Source: Arthrobacter sp. Hiyo4 (GTDB taxonomy: Bacteria; Actinomycetota; Actinomycetes; Actinomycetales; Micrococcaceae). From it: 64,000 nucleotides of DNA. The stretch covers positions 2,914,001 through 2,978,000 of the forward strand of contig AP014718.1 of the NCBI GenBank assembly GCA_002370555.1, read 5' to 3'. Both the position numbers and the translations under genes were made by a program. Under the pieces are notes generated by a model. That model had not been told where the DNA came from and made no database searches. It saw nothing but the letters and a program-made list of their open reading frames with translations. Below, one piece after another: positions 47,290-56,747 of this stretch (the stretch's first letter is position 1; each line of letters starts with the position of its first letter).

Positions 47290-47338
47290 AGCACTGTGGC
47301 ACCTCCAACCGGGGAGCACTGTGGCACCTCCAACCGGG
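47289..47338. repeat. 25-bp tandem duplication
   Basis: GAGCACTGTGGCACCTCCAA(CCGGG) is present twice in tandem (47289-47313 and 47314-47338), exactly at the edge of an IS1380 right-end relic. Confidence 0.85.
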
Positions 47339-47369
47339 CGCCCAACCTCACTCGGATGAAAAATTCGGG
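47336..47369 (+). mobile_element. IS1380 right-end relic
   Basis: The 34 bases match the right end of the complete element (CCAACCTCACTC, then GATGAAAAATTCGGG) and are followed by CTAA, the same four bases as the target duplication at 5177. The rest of the element is gone. Confidence 0.75.
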
Positions 47370-47611
47370 CTAATGTCTCGATACCATTATTCATAGCGTA
47401 TCGAGTACCTGCATCTCGCTAGGTTGGCTAGAATTCCGGCCCGTTTACGCCTCCTCGACACCTGAACGGCTCAAGGCACGCGGCTAGCGGCGTTCGTCGC
47501 TGAATGGCGTACGCAATTCAGGGACTCGCTGGCCACTAAAGCCGTAGCGACGAGGCTCGGGCATTGTCGCCCCAAATGTGCTGACCCAGGCTTCGAAGCG
47601 AATGCCCCGAA

Positions 47612-47800
47612 TCAGAAGTGGTTACGGATGTGACCGACGTCCGCGTGGGCGACCAGAAGCTCTACCTCACACCGGTCATGGATCTCGTCAACCGGCAGGT
47701 CATTTCCTGCTCGATCGGCGCGTCACCGAATCTGAACCTCACCAACGCTTCGATGCGCGAGGCTCTCGACTGCCTCGAGCTTGGTCAGCAACTGCTCGCT
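47612..47800 (+). pseudogene. IS3-type transposase OrfB fragment (rve core)
   Basis: It encodes VVTDVTDVRVGDQKLYLTPV then MDLVNRQVISCSIGASPNLN and LTNASMREALDCLE, the first catalytic block of an IS3-group integrase of another subtype than the two IS3 copies here. Both ends are missing. Confidence 0.75.
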
Positions 47801-47872
47801 GCATTCGGGCCACAGTTCCGGTGGTGGAACCAAGGGACGGCAACGGCGGCGAGTGTGGTCTCATTCAGGTCG

Positions 47873-48127
47873 TCAGTTTGGGGATCCTTTACGTCGGCGC
47901 GGCTTGCTTCTCGAAATCCAGAAGCAGGTGCCGAACACAGCCCAGTTCAGGGCCAAAATGGACATGACTAACCAGAACCCCTCCCCGACTCCGGCGTGGT
48001 AGGCGGTGAATATGACAAACAGCGTGGTGGCAACGGCGAGGCTAGCCAGCGAGAGATAGGCCCACCACGGGACGCGTCGAGAGCCGATCAGCTTGGCAGT
48101 GCGGCGACCCACGACATCGATGCTCAT
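47873..48127 (-). CDS. Paralogue of the two-helix phage-cassette membrane protein (84 aa)
   Basis: MSIDVVGRRTAKL leads into VPWWAYLSLASLAVATTLFV and FWLVMSILALNWAVFGTCFW, about 70% identical by eye to 38703-38969. The upstream ATTGCGCAATCATACGG is also shared. The two genes that follow it in the other cassette are lost here. It may still be expressed. Confidence 0.65.
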   Translation of the reverse strand: MSIDVVGRRTAKLIGSRRVPWWAYLSLASLAVATTLFVIFTAYHAGVGEGFWLVMSILALNWAVFGTCFWISRSKPRRRKGSPN

Positions 48128-48257
48128 TGCGCAATCATACGGCCAGCTCTGGGCCAATGAGACCGGATTCTTTAACTTCAGCCTTGGGTGGGGCACGAGC
48201 TTGAAAAACCTAGGCAGGCACTACTGCGACGTCGCGCGCACAGCCTTGGGATGTCAG

Positions 48258-48760
48258 CCCGGGTTTTCATGAGGGTGGCGCCCACTGGGTGTGGCAAAGC
48301 GACGAAAGGTGCTTCTGAGCTGGGAAAATAGTTTTGTTGACGGACTATTCTACCGGCTGGAAGGAGCACCTTTCTGATGTCCAAGAATACCGGATTTTTC
48401 CCGTCCCTTCCTGTCGCCACGACGGGGCAACAACTGGTCTCCCACGCCGGACTGAACGTGCTGACGTCCCTTGTTGACGCCTTGGGTTCCGGGGCTTGTG
48501 GAGGACCGGTTGGGCCAGTTTGTCCCGTCCGGGCCCGGCATCGGCCGGGCCCCATCCTGGGCTCGTTGGCGGTCATGCTCGCCGGCGGCGGAGAGCACGT
48601 CTCCGATCTGGACATCCTGGGACCGGGGCCGGTGTCTTCGGGAACGTTGCTTCGAACGCCAAGATCTCGTGGTTCTTCGAGCGGACCGTGACCAACCCGG
48701 ATCTCTTCAGTTACGGGTTCAGAACGTTGACGCGGGAGTTACGTTTGCGGGCGACTTGTA
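48258..48760 (+). mobile_element. IS1380 left-part relic
   Basis: It has the left end (CCCGGGTTTTCATGAGGGTG), the start hairpin and the first ~130 codons of a transposase starting at ATG 48377 (MSKNTGFFPSLPVATTGQQL), with frameshifts. It breaks off near 48760 after RTLTRELRLRA. Confidence 0.8.
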
Positions 48761-48989
48761 CGGCCGACCATCGTCGGAAGTCGTGGGACTCGACGCGGCG
48801 GGACTCAGAACAAAATGAGTCATCTGCGCCGTCCGGCAGCGGGATACGGCATCACGAGGACTGTCCAAGGGAGAGCCTCACGGCGACACCGACACGATCA
48901 AGAAAGATTTCTAATGCCTGAAGTGCGAGCGTCGAGTTGGACCGACTGAGGCCCCAACCTTTCGCCCGCCGGCTACATGTTGGCCGCTA

Positions 48990-49215
48990 CCGACCCAGGT
49001 TTTGGATAGCGTCAGCGACGAATGTCAAGAATCCTCCGGCAGTCGAACCATCACAATCCGAGTGATCATACGTCGGTGTCACTATCGCGACCCTGCAAAT
49101 CGCTAGACAACCATCCACCAGCGAATGTCGGTGCTCCAGCCCATGCCACGTATGACCTTCTGGAGTGGTTGATGAACACAGCCGCATCATCCACTCCGAA
49201 GAATCCATAATTGTC
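48990..49215 (-). pseudogene. Strongly diverged 3' fragment of an E2 (bkdC-like) gene (copy 3)
   Basis: Read on the minus strand it gives FDNYGFFGVDDAAVFINHS and CDGSTAGGFLTFVADAIQN, matching NNYGVFGVDGSAAIINY and CDGATAAGFLRFVADAIE of bkdC. Between them the frame is broken. The DNA is much less similar and less GC-rich than copies 1 and 2, so it is an older or foreign version. It lies at the border of the exopolysaccharide cluster. Confidence 0.75.
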
Positions 49216-49313
49216 GAACCGGCGCGCGTCGGTGCTTGTGGTCACATGCGGCGAGTACAATTGGCAAGACCGCACGAATATAGCCGTTCTGGGGGCGTGC
49301 CACTGGCGGCCTC

Positions 49314-50858
49314 TTGCAATCGACCCAGGGGGACCCCGATTTGGACCTAAGCGACTACTTGCGCATCCTACGCCGCAATTGGATTCTTATCGTCGCCTCA
49401 ACGCTGCTGGGGATCTTGCTCGGAGGAGCAGCATCGGTATTATCGAAACCCATATACACCTCCGATACTCAGCTTTTTGTCGCTATTCAAGGCTCCGGGT
49501 CGGTTCAGGAGTTGCAGCAAGGCAATACGTTCAGCCAGGCAAGGGTTCAGTCGTACGTTAAGACCGTCGAAACCCCCGTGGTCCTGCAACCAGCGATAGA
49601 TGCTTTGGGCCTGCCGGTTACCGCCGACGAACTATCGCAAAGAGTCCAAGCCACGTCGGACCTCAATACAGTCCTTATTAATATTAGCGTTCAAGACAGT
49701 TCCCCTGTTCGGTCGGCGGCCATCGCCCAAGAGGTTGCGAGAAGTCTGATCCGAGCTGTGGAAGACTTGGAGACTCCGAAAAGCGGTGGGTCATCCCCAG
49801 TCAGCCTCTCTATCATCAAACCTGCAATTGCTCCGGCGAGCCCATCAGCTCCAAACACCCGACTTAACCTACTTTTGGGTGTAATTGCGGGCCTCGCCAT
49901 GGGCGCCGCAGCGACTGCGCTAAGGACCATGTTGGACAGCCGGATAAGGGGTGAAGCCGATCTCAGGCATATTACGGACTCGCCTTTGCTGGGTGGCATT
50001 TCGTTTGACCCGGACGCAACGAAGAAACCCCTTCTCACGCAAGCAGCCCCGCAGAGCCCAAGAGCCGAATCATTTCGCCAGCTGAGAACGAACCTCCAGT
50101 TTGCAAACGTGTCTGGAGAAGCTAGAACTGTTCTTATAACCTCGTCAGTCCCGGGCGAAGGAAAAAGTACGACTGCCACGAATCTTGCAATCGCGCTTGC
50201 CCAAGCTGGCCAGACTGTTTGTCTTGTAGATGCAGATCTGCGTCGGCCAATGATAAACGAGTACCTTGGCCTCGATCGGAATGCGGGATTGACGACAGTC
50301 CTGGTAGGCGCGGCGGATGTCAACGACGTCCTGCAGCCTTGGGGCGACGACAAACTGTTTGTACTCGCGTCTGGACAGATCCCACCTAATCCGAGTGAGC
50401 TGTTAGGGTCCGGCGAGATGAAGCAATTGATACTGCGACTAGAAAGCGCGTTCGATAGCGTAATCATTGATGCGCCACCGCTCTTGCCGGTGACAGATGC
50501 CGCAGTACTCTCACAGCACGTGGGGGGAGTTGTGGTCGTTGTAGGATCTCAAAGGATCAAGCAAAAAGACTTGCAAAAATCACTAAATGCGCTGGACATG
50601 GTCAAGTCAAATGTATTGGGCATAATATTGAACAGAATGCCCAATAGCGGCCCTGACGCTTATGCCTACAGTTATTACAGCCACGATATTGAACACGAGT
50701 CCGCCACCAAACGAAACTCTAAGAGGAATCGTCCGGGGACGGGTGGCGGGGACATATTGACTTCTCGTGAGATCTCGTCTGCCTACGATCCCGAAGCGAT
50801 GGGCTCCGCGGAGCGGGATCCAAGTGTATTCCAATCCAGTCGATTCGACCGCATTTGA
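49314..50858 (+). CDS. Wzz-type chain-length regulator fused to a BY-kinase
   Basis: From TTG 49314, the 514-residue protein has a Wzz domain with two membrane segments (NWILIVASTLLGILLGGAAS and LLLGVIAGLAMGAAATALRT). Then comes a CpsD/Wzc-like tyrosine kinase with Walker A SSVPGEGKSTTATNLA, Walker A' VCLVDADLRRP and Walker B VIIDAPPLLP. A short Tyr cluster (DAYAYSYYS) near residue 450 is the likely autophosphorylation site. It would control polymer length and export. Start GTG/TTG choices are uncertain. Confidence 0.88.
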   Translation: MQSTQGDPDLDLSDYLRILRRNWILIVASTLLGILLGGAASVLSKPIYTSDTQLFVAIQGSGSVQELQQGNTFSQARVQSYVKTVETPVVLQPAIDALGLPVTADELSQRVQATSDLNTVLINISVQDSSPVRSAAIAQEVARSLIRAVEDLETPKSGGSSPVSLSIIKPAIAPASPSAPNTRLNLLLGVIAGLAMGAAATALRTMLDSRIRGEADLRHITDSPLLGGISFDPDATKKPLLTQAAPQSPRAESFRQLRTNLQFANVSGEARTVLITSSVPGEGKSTTATNLAIALAQAGQTVCLVDADLRRPMINEYLGLDRNAGLTTVLVGAADVNDVLQPWGDDKLFVLASGQIPPNPSELLGSGEMKQLILRLESAFDSVIIDAPPLLPVTDAAVLSQHVGGVVVVVGSQRIKQKDLQKSLNALDMVKSNVLGIILNRMPNSGPDAYAYSYYSHDIEHESATKRNSKRNRPGTGGGDILTSREISSAYDPEAMGSAERDPSVFQSSRFDRI

Positions 50859-51106
50859 TCCGGTCAACCGAAAACTAGTAAAGCGCCACAGCCGCATCTA
50901 GCCATGTTTTGGAGAATTTAACTTACCGTGATCCCAGTGGACAGCTCTGATTGGTCCCCAAGACTTTCCCCTATCTATCTTAGGCTCAGCACTTAGCAAC
51001 GGATGCCAATAAATCCTGAATGAGGTCCAAAATTGCCCGGAAATCTTATGATGCAGTGGCATGTAGCGCAGGTGCTGAATACTGAGGTTGTTGCGGCCCC
51101 GGCCCG

Positions 51107-52420
51107 GTGGTACCGATTTGGTTTTCGATCATAGTCGGGATAGCCGCGCTTATCTTAGGGTATCTGTTCTGCCGAGGGTCCATCTCGAGAGTTGCAGTAC
51201 TATCGCTGTTCTCAGTCGCTCTCATTCCGCTGCTGCCAGGATTCACAGAGCAGCGCCAGCCGCAGATCATAGCACTCATCCTGGTCACCGGATCGCTGCT
51301 CTGCAGTGCTTTTGTGACCGCCAAAGAACGACATGTAAGCCCGAAGCTGGCATTCGTTTGGCTTACCACTATAAGTACGCTTTCTTTCTTGACCGTTGGC
51401 ATGATTGAGACTGACATTTTCAGGCTACTGGTCGGGCTACTCACGGCGACGGTAATGGCTCTCGCTATTATGATAGGCAGCGCCGCTTCTCCGCGTGAGC
51501 TGGCAACTATTCGTACAATGCTGTCATTCCTAGCGTGCGTTGCCGCCATCATCGCTATAGCAGAGTTCGTCACTAAGAGGCCATTCTATTTATATACCGA
51601 GTTCCAAGTACCCGGGACTACCTACGGAGTATTTCGTGCGTCAGCCTTCCTAGGCCACCCTCTAGTTCTCTGCGTTCTACTAACCTGCGTTGCGGTCTTG
51701 AATCTTTCTGGTCCGGCGCACGGCTCCAGAGGCGGAAAGATCTTTCAAGTCCTAAGCATTGCTCTTCCATTGGCGGGTGCCAGTGCATCGGTGTCAAGGA
51801 GCATCTACATGTTCGTGGCAGCTGGCCTTCTCGGAATATTGCTAGCTCGGGCGGACAGCGACCGTTCAAAGATTTTAGCCTTCGCACTTGCGGCAGCAGG
51901 CGCCGTTGGCAGCATTGCTATGTACTTCGGTGAAGGCTTTGGACAGCGTTTTGGTGAGCTTTCCGCTCAGGATCAAAGAATTCGCTTAGGCGGTTTTGAT
52001 ACGGTTATGCAGATTACGACAGGTCACGAAATAGTGCTTGGAGCGGGACCGAAGGCTGTGGCCAAAGCGTTCTCAAACAACGTCGAAGGCGTAATCTACG
52101 GCACCGTCGACAACCAGTTTTTCACTATGTATGCGGAGTTCGGCCTGATCGGCCTCGCACTAATGGTGGGAATGTTCCTAGCGCTGATCCAGGGAATAAG
52201 ATCGCCGACTTTAGGCTCTTGGCACCGGTCCTTCGTATTGGGTGCCATTCCTTGTGCAGTCGGGTTCTTCCTCATGGAACCCGTCGCGTGGCCGCTTCTT
52301 TCGATGGTATTTGGCATCGGAGTGGGCGCAGCCCGCACTTCCCATAAGATTGCCGACACCCGGTTGGGGACGCCATGGCCTAAGGAAGCCCCGCGGAATC
52401 ATGTCCAGATGCACGCGTAG
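51107..52420 (+). CDS. O-antigen ligase/polymerase-like membrane protein (Wzy type)
   Basis: The 437-residue product (GTG 51107) has about 11 hydrophobic segments and a large outer loop holding LGAGPKAVAKAF and DNQFFTMYAEFGLIGLA, as in Wzy/WaaL proteins. It probably polymerises repeat units outside the membrane. It is the second plus-strand gene after the Wzz-kinase; the 250-base gap between them holds no gene. Confidence 0.75.
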   Translation: MVPIWFSIIVGIAALILGYLFCRGSISRVAVLSLFSVALIPLLPGFTEQRQPQIIALILVTGSLLCSAFVTAKERHVSPKLAFVWLTTISTLSFLTVGMIETDIFRLLVGLLTATVMALAIMIGSAASPRELATIRTMLSFLACVAAIIAIAEFVTKRPFYLYTEFQVPGTTYGVFRASAFLGHPLVLCVLLTCVAVLNLSGPAHGSRGGKIFQVLSIALPLAGASASVSRSIYMFVAAGLLGILLARADSDRSKILAFALAAAGAVGSIAMYFGEGFGQRFGELSAQDQRIRLGGFDTVMQITTGHEIVLGAGPKAVAKAFSNNVEGVIYGTVDNQFFTMYAEFGLIGLALMVGMFLALIQGIRSPTLGSWHRSFVLGAIPCAVGFFLMEPVAWPLLSMVFGIGVGAARTSHKIADTRLGTPWPKEAPRNHVQMHA

Positions 52421-52696
52421 CCTCCTTCTTGGAATCATCCGGACAGTTCGCGTGGCGTCCTTCGGTTTGCCGCTTTCGGCTGGTCGAGAGCATCAGTAAC
52501 TCGGCCGTGAGTGCCTGGATCTGTCGCTGTATGGCCCCGGGTACAGTGATTGGTCAGCACGACTCCTGTGCCCCGAACCGGTTCGGTGTATCCAGTTCAC
52601 CGCAAGTATCGTAACGGTGGTAACCGGCTTCTATCTATTGATGGTTCATGTGAGGTGTACTACTGATGTGAGACACAGTTTGAAAGGATTGTGCTC

Positions 52697-52987
52697 ATGT
52701 CTGCTCGACCTACCTATTCCGATGAGTTCAAGGCTGATGCCGTTGAGCTTGTGGTTTCATCTGGCCGTTCGCCTGCCTCTGTCGCTCCGGAGCTCGGCAT
52801 TTCCGTCACGGCGTTAAAGCGCTGGGTGCGGGTGTCTCGTGAAGGGCAACCGGAGGGCGGCGGCAAACCGGATGATCCGGTGGATCCTGCGAAATACAAG
52901 GCTTTGGAGGCGCGGCTGCGGGAGCTGGAGAGGGAGAACGATTTCCTGAAAAAAGTTTCGGCGTTCTTCGCCAAAGAACAACGGTAG
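52697..52987 (+). CDS. IS3 transposase OrfA in the truncated copy
   Basis: The 96-residue product is very similar to 6217-6507, with VELVVSSGRSPASVAPELGI and KALEARLRELERENDFLKKV. The AAAAAAG slippery site is at 52949-52955. It is intact but has no functional OrfB partner here. Confidence 0.88.
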   Translation: MSARPTYSDEFKADAVELVVSSGRSPASVAPELGISVTALKRWVRVSREGQPEGGGKPDDPVDPAKYKALEARLRELERENDFLKKVSAFFAKEQR

Positions 52988-52989
52988 AG

Positions 52990-53655
52990 GACTTGTACCG
53001 AGTTGTTCAGGAGAAGAACGCCGATTTCCCGGTGGCCTGGATGTGCCGTCAGCTTGATCTCCCACGGGCCACGTATTACCGGTGGCTGGACGCCTGCGGA
53101 AACCCCGACGGCGCTCCGCCGCCGGGAGCTGACCGATCAGGTGAAGACCGTCTTCGATTCTTCCGATGGGATCTTCGGTCACCGTATGGTGCACACCAAG
53201 CTGGCCGCCGCCGGCATCGAGGTTTCGGTGGGCACCGTGGCGGGGATTATGGCCGAGAACGGGTGGGCCGCAAAGCGGATGCGCGCCTTCAAGCGCACCA
53301 CGATCCCCTCGGATCCGGATAAGGTTTTTGCGGACCTCATTGGCCGGGACTTCACCGCACAGATCCCTGGAACGCGCCTGGTCGGAGACATCACCTACCT
53401 GCGCACCGGCGAGGGCTGGCTCTACTTGGCCACCGTCATTGACCTGTGCACGCGCATGGTCGTCGGCTGGTCGATGGCTGAGCACATGCGTGCTTCCCTG
53501 GTCACCGGGGCCCTGAGGATGGCAAGGGACTGGACCGCGGCCATCTGAGCCCCAACGCGATTTTCCACAGCGATCATGGAACGCAGTACACGTCCCGCGA
53601 AATGGGCGCCTGGTGCACGGGTAACGGCATCCGACAGTCCATGGGAGCCGGTCCC
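52990..53655 (+). pseudogene. IS3 transposase OrfB, truncated and frameshifted
   Basis: It reads DLYRVVQEKNADFPVAWMCR, shifts near 53110, keeps VGDITYLRTGEGWLYLATVI, gains four bases near 53531, then HSDHGTQYTSREMGAWCTGN to SMGA. The catalytic Glu region is deleted. Confidence 0.85.
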
Positions 53656-53678
53656 CTTCCTGGTTTGAATGATTAGAC

Positions 53679-53930
53679 ACACTCATCCCAGCAGGGCCAC
53701 GGGCCCTTCTGTCATCTACGACACGAGATCGGTTCCCCACGAACCACGAAGAGCCGGCAACGTCTCACCCAGCAGGTCCACGGCCGGCGGGGACGGTCCA
53801 TCGACCCACAGCCGCCAACCGCCGTCTGCTCCTGCGCGCCGGCGCAACACTCATCCCAGCAGGGCCACGGACTCTTCTGTAATCTACGACACGGAATCAA
53901 TCCCCACCAACCCCGAAGCCACAAATGGCA
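53679..53930. repeat. Three degenerate ~84-bp tandem units
   Basis: The block ACTCATCCCAGCAGGGCCAC starts at 53681 and 53849; a looser copy (CTCACCCAGCAGGTCCACGG) is at 53764. Units 1 and 3 are 168 bases apart and similar over about 70 bases. The plus-strand frame reads THPSRATGPSVIYDTRSVP and THPSRATDSSVIYDTESIP, so the unit equals 28 codons. There is no clear start or ribosome site. The region is otherwise gene-free to 53968. Confidence 0.7.
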
Positions 53931-53968
53931 CGCGCCGATCCAGGCCTGATAAGTGCCAGAAGGAACGA

Positions 53969-55251
53969 CTAATCGGTCCGTGCGACGTTAAGAAGCCGCC
54001 TAGCTTGAGCCGGAGTGACGACAATATAACGCCAGAGAGAAGCCTTGGAAAGATACATCCGAGACAAAATGAGTAGTGCAATGAGACTCAAACAGTTGCC
54101 GACCAAATTCGAAATTGCAGCGGCCATGATGCCAAATAGCGGAAAAAATATCAAAATTGAAACTGTTGTTGTGGTCAAAGCAATAGCCTCACCAACAATT
54201 GGGGCGGCAGGACGACCAAGACCAACCAAACTGAATGTCAGCACGACAACTCCAGATAGTGGAACTTGAGCAAGGGCAAGTATCCACACAATGGGAATGA
54301 TCGACTCAAATTCGGCTCCAAGAACCAACGGAACCAACCACCCAAGATTAAGGCAAAGAATCAGACCGGCACTCAGCGTCAGCCACAGCACGAGTGCAAC
54401 GGTCGCTGCGGTATGCTCGGTTTCTCCTCTTGCCACCCTATTACGAGCCGGAATTCCAACGGCCGTAGATAGGGCGTTTAATACTGAAGCGACAGTCGTG
54501 GCCACCGCATAGTATCCGAGGTCCGCCCTAGACGCCATGACGGTAAGAATAAGCAGGTCGATGCGCTGGTTGAGAAGACCCAAGGCACCTGTAGTCCATC
54601 CACGCAGGCCAAAGGACAATGCCTCGCCTACACTCGACAACGGAATATGACCTCTGGGCCTCACCGCCTTCCCCAATAGTGGCAATAGCATTCCTATTAG
54701 CGAAGTGGATATCAGCAGGAATCCAACACTTAGGGCGTCAGCCCAACGAAGAACATGACAATCAAGCCAGCAACAGAGACTATTTGCGGCAGAACCTTCG
54801 ATAGCGCAACGTAATACCACTGTGAAAGCCCCATTGAAATGGCCACCAAGCAATAGCCGAAGATGAAGACAGGCGTCAGGCACGCGTAGAGCACCAAGAG
54901 CCACCAAGCGTGGCTTTCTGGCCGGGCTACGAGGCCGACGAGAAGAACATAGGGCCAAATTGCAAAGCAGCCGATCCCGCTGCTTAGAACCAGAGCTAGC
55001 TTTCCAGCGCGTCTGCCGCTACCATCCTTGGCTGCTCGCCTGGCGAAATAGTCTGGCAGTCCGAGGCACAACAGCATAGCCATGACGGTCCCTGGCACAA
55101 TGGCCGTAGCGAGTTCCCCTCTTCCTTCGGGACCCAAGATGCGGGCTTGGATGGCGGCAGAGATCACACCAAGACCCATTGCGAGCATGTTCGCAACAGT
55201 CAAAACGCTACTAGGACGGCGTAACAGTGAGAACACTAAGCGGAGCTCCAA
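53969..55251 (-). CDS. Polysaccharide flippase (Wzx/MVF type), one frameshift
   Basis: The product begins MELRLVFSLLRRPSSVLTVA and has about 12 membrane segments, with ARILGPEGRGELATAIVPGT and VPLSGVVVLTFSLVGLGRPA. One base is missing near 54737, between FVGLT and ALSVGFLLI. It would flip lipid-linked repeat units for the polymerase. About 427 residues. Confidence 0.85.
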
Positions 55252-55318
55252 TACGTTATGCCCGTGGGTAGGAGCCGATCACGAGACGAATATCGTGTTA
55301 CGCGACCAGTCTCTAGCA

Positions 55319-55933
55319 TCAGGAAGCCGGGCGTGATTCTAATCTCGGATTACGACTATGGCGTGCCACGAAAGCCCCTAAATCGGATCCCGAAAGCTCC
55401 GCCACCGAATCTTCGACAGTCAAGTCGTCCCATTCCCACCATTTGATCTCGAGCATTGGACCTATGAACTCCTCCGGGATTCTGGATCCGACAGGCTTAG
55501 CGGGCTGTCCTACGCAGATCGAGTATGGAGGAATATCACGGCTGACCAAGCTACCGGCACCAACTACTGCGCCATCGCCAATCGTTACACCGGACAAAAC
55601 AGTGGTGCGCGCACCAATCCAGACGTCCGAACCGACTACTATGTCGCCGCGAGAGCTAGGATACCCATCCTCTCCTGCGCCGTCTAAACCCAAGCGGATA
55701 CGCAGCGGAAATGTGGTAATTCGGTCAGTGGGATGGTTTCCCCCCAGTAAGAATTGAACATCATGAGCAATAGACGTGTACGAGCCTACTGTTAAATGCG
55801 TTTGATCATGCTCAAAAACTCGAATCGACGGATTCCCATAAGAGTGTTTACCCACAGTAATTCGGCCAGCCTTGGCAAGCCTAATAAAATCTGATTCAGT
55901 CCGTCGAAATAGCCGGGCTATTTTTTGTCGCAT
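55319..55933 (-). CDS. Hexapeptide acetyltransferase (CatB/Vat-like)
   Basis: ATG 55933 is chosen for the GGTGAT upstream. The 204-residue product has beta-helix repeats (ITVGKHSYGNPSIRV, IVVGSDVWIGARTTVLSGVT, IGDGAVVGAGSLVSRDIPPY) and the active-site-type GGNHPTD. It probably O-acetylates a sugar of the polymer. Confidence 0.8.
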   Translation of the reverse strand: MRQKIARLFRRTESDFIRLAKAGRITVGKHSYGNPSIRVFEHDQTHLTVGSYTSIAHDVQFLLGGNHPTDRITTFPLRIRLGLDGAGEDGYPSSRGDIVVGSDVWIGARTTVLSGVTIGDGAVVGAGSLVSRDIPPYSICVGQPAKPVGSRIPEEFIGPMLEIKWWEWDDLTVEDSVAELSGSDLGAFVARHSRNPRLESRPAS

Positions 55934-56030
55934 AATATCACCTAACTTAGTGGATAGAGCAAAACGAAATACTCCAGACAGACAGGGAGACAAACGAAAA
56001 CAGAAAATACTTGGATGCTAATGGGATCGG

Positions 56031-56747
56031 CTACATTTTGATCCTCAGCCGTGCCAGCAGTGCCTCGGCGAGAAGAATAGGGAGGACCGATAGAGCTTGA
56101 AGAATTCTCGGAATGAAACGTAGGGGATCCTGAATAGTTCTCTGAAGCCATTCAAGGTGCAGGGCCTGAAGGTACCCCGACGGTGTTTTCCGCAGGCCCA
56201 CTACTGTTTCAATTGATCCACCGATACCAACGACCGTAACCTCGGCCAGGTCTGCGATTTCTCGTCCCCATCGCTCCTGCTTGGGGCTGCCAAGAGCAAC
56301 GAAGACCAGTGAAGAACCATGACGACGGATTTCGCCGACAATTTCGGCCATACGTGCATCAAGGAACGACTCCTCAAATTTTCCACCGATACAGAGCCAC
56401 TCGGGTCTGGCCACAGAAAGCCGGGCAAGTGACTCATCAGATGATCCGACAACCGAAATTCGCTGGGATCCTTGTCCGCTGTAATGCCATTCCACCAAAG
56501 AACGACCAGTTAGCAACCGGTATCGGTGGCCCGCTACATTCAGGCACGCTTGGAGCCAACGTCCGTCAATCGTTACCGCATCAGCGTTCTGCACAGCCGC
56601 TGCAAATTCAGGATTTCTTGATGCCATCCAGAGTTGCCAGGGTGCCAGGGTGATTACATGCCGTCTTCCAGGGGCAACCGAGGACGTCAGTGATTCATCC
56701 TCTACAACATCATGCACCAACGATAGGAGTGACTGCCTCGGTTTCAC
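56031..56747 (-). CDS. WecG/TagA/CpsF-family glycosyltransferase
   Basis: The GTG at 56747 overlaps the stop of the preceding gene (TAGTG). The product has NADAVTIDGRWLQACL, the family's Asp-Gly motif, and VALGSPKQERWGREIADLAE. These inverting enzymes add a sugar to a lipid-linked acceptor. 238 residues. Confidence 0.85.
   Translation of the reverse strand: MKPRQSLLSLVHDVVEDESLTSSVAPGRRHVITLAPWQLWMASRNPEFAAAVQNADAVTIDGRWLQACLNVAGHRYRLLTGRSLVEWHYSGQGSQRISVVGSSDESLARLSVARPEWLCIGGKFEESFLDARMAEIVGEIRRHGSSLVFVALGSPKQERWGREIADLAEVTVVGIGGSIETVVGLRKTPSGYLQALHLEWLQRTIQDPLRFIPRILQALSVLPILLAEALLARLRIKM

Larger units (their letters stand above)
52651..53655 (+). mobile_element. Truncated IS3-family copy
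   Basis: The left end TGAGGTGT (52651) matches the complete copy at 5283-6553. The right third is missing: homology stops after CAGTCCATGGGAGCC near 53655. It lies between the polymerase and the flippase genes. Confidence 0.85.

Noticed and set aside
47289..47338. CRISPR array
   Set aside because: Only two directly abutting 25-bp copies without spacers; no cas genes in the window.
53669..54076. 135-codon plus-strand frame over the tandem repeats
   Set aside because: No ribosome site, repeats degenerate, and the 3' half overlaps the flippase gene end.
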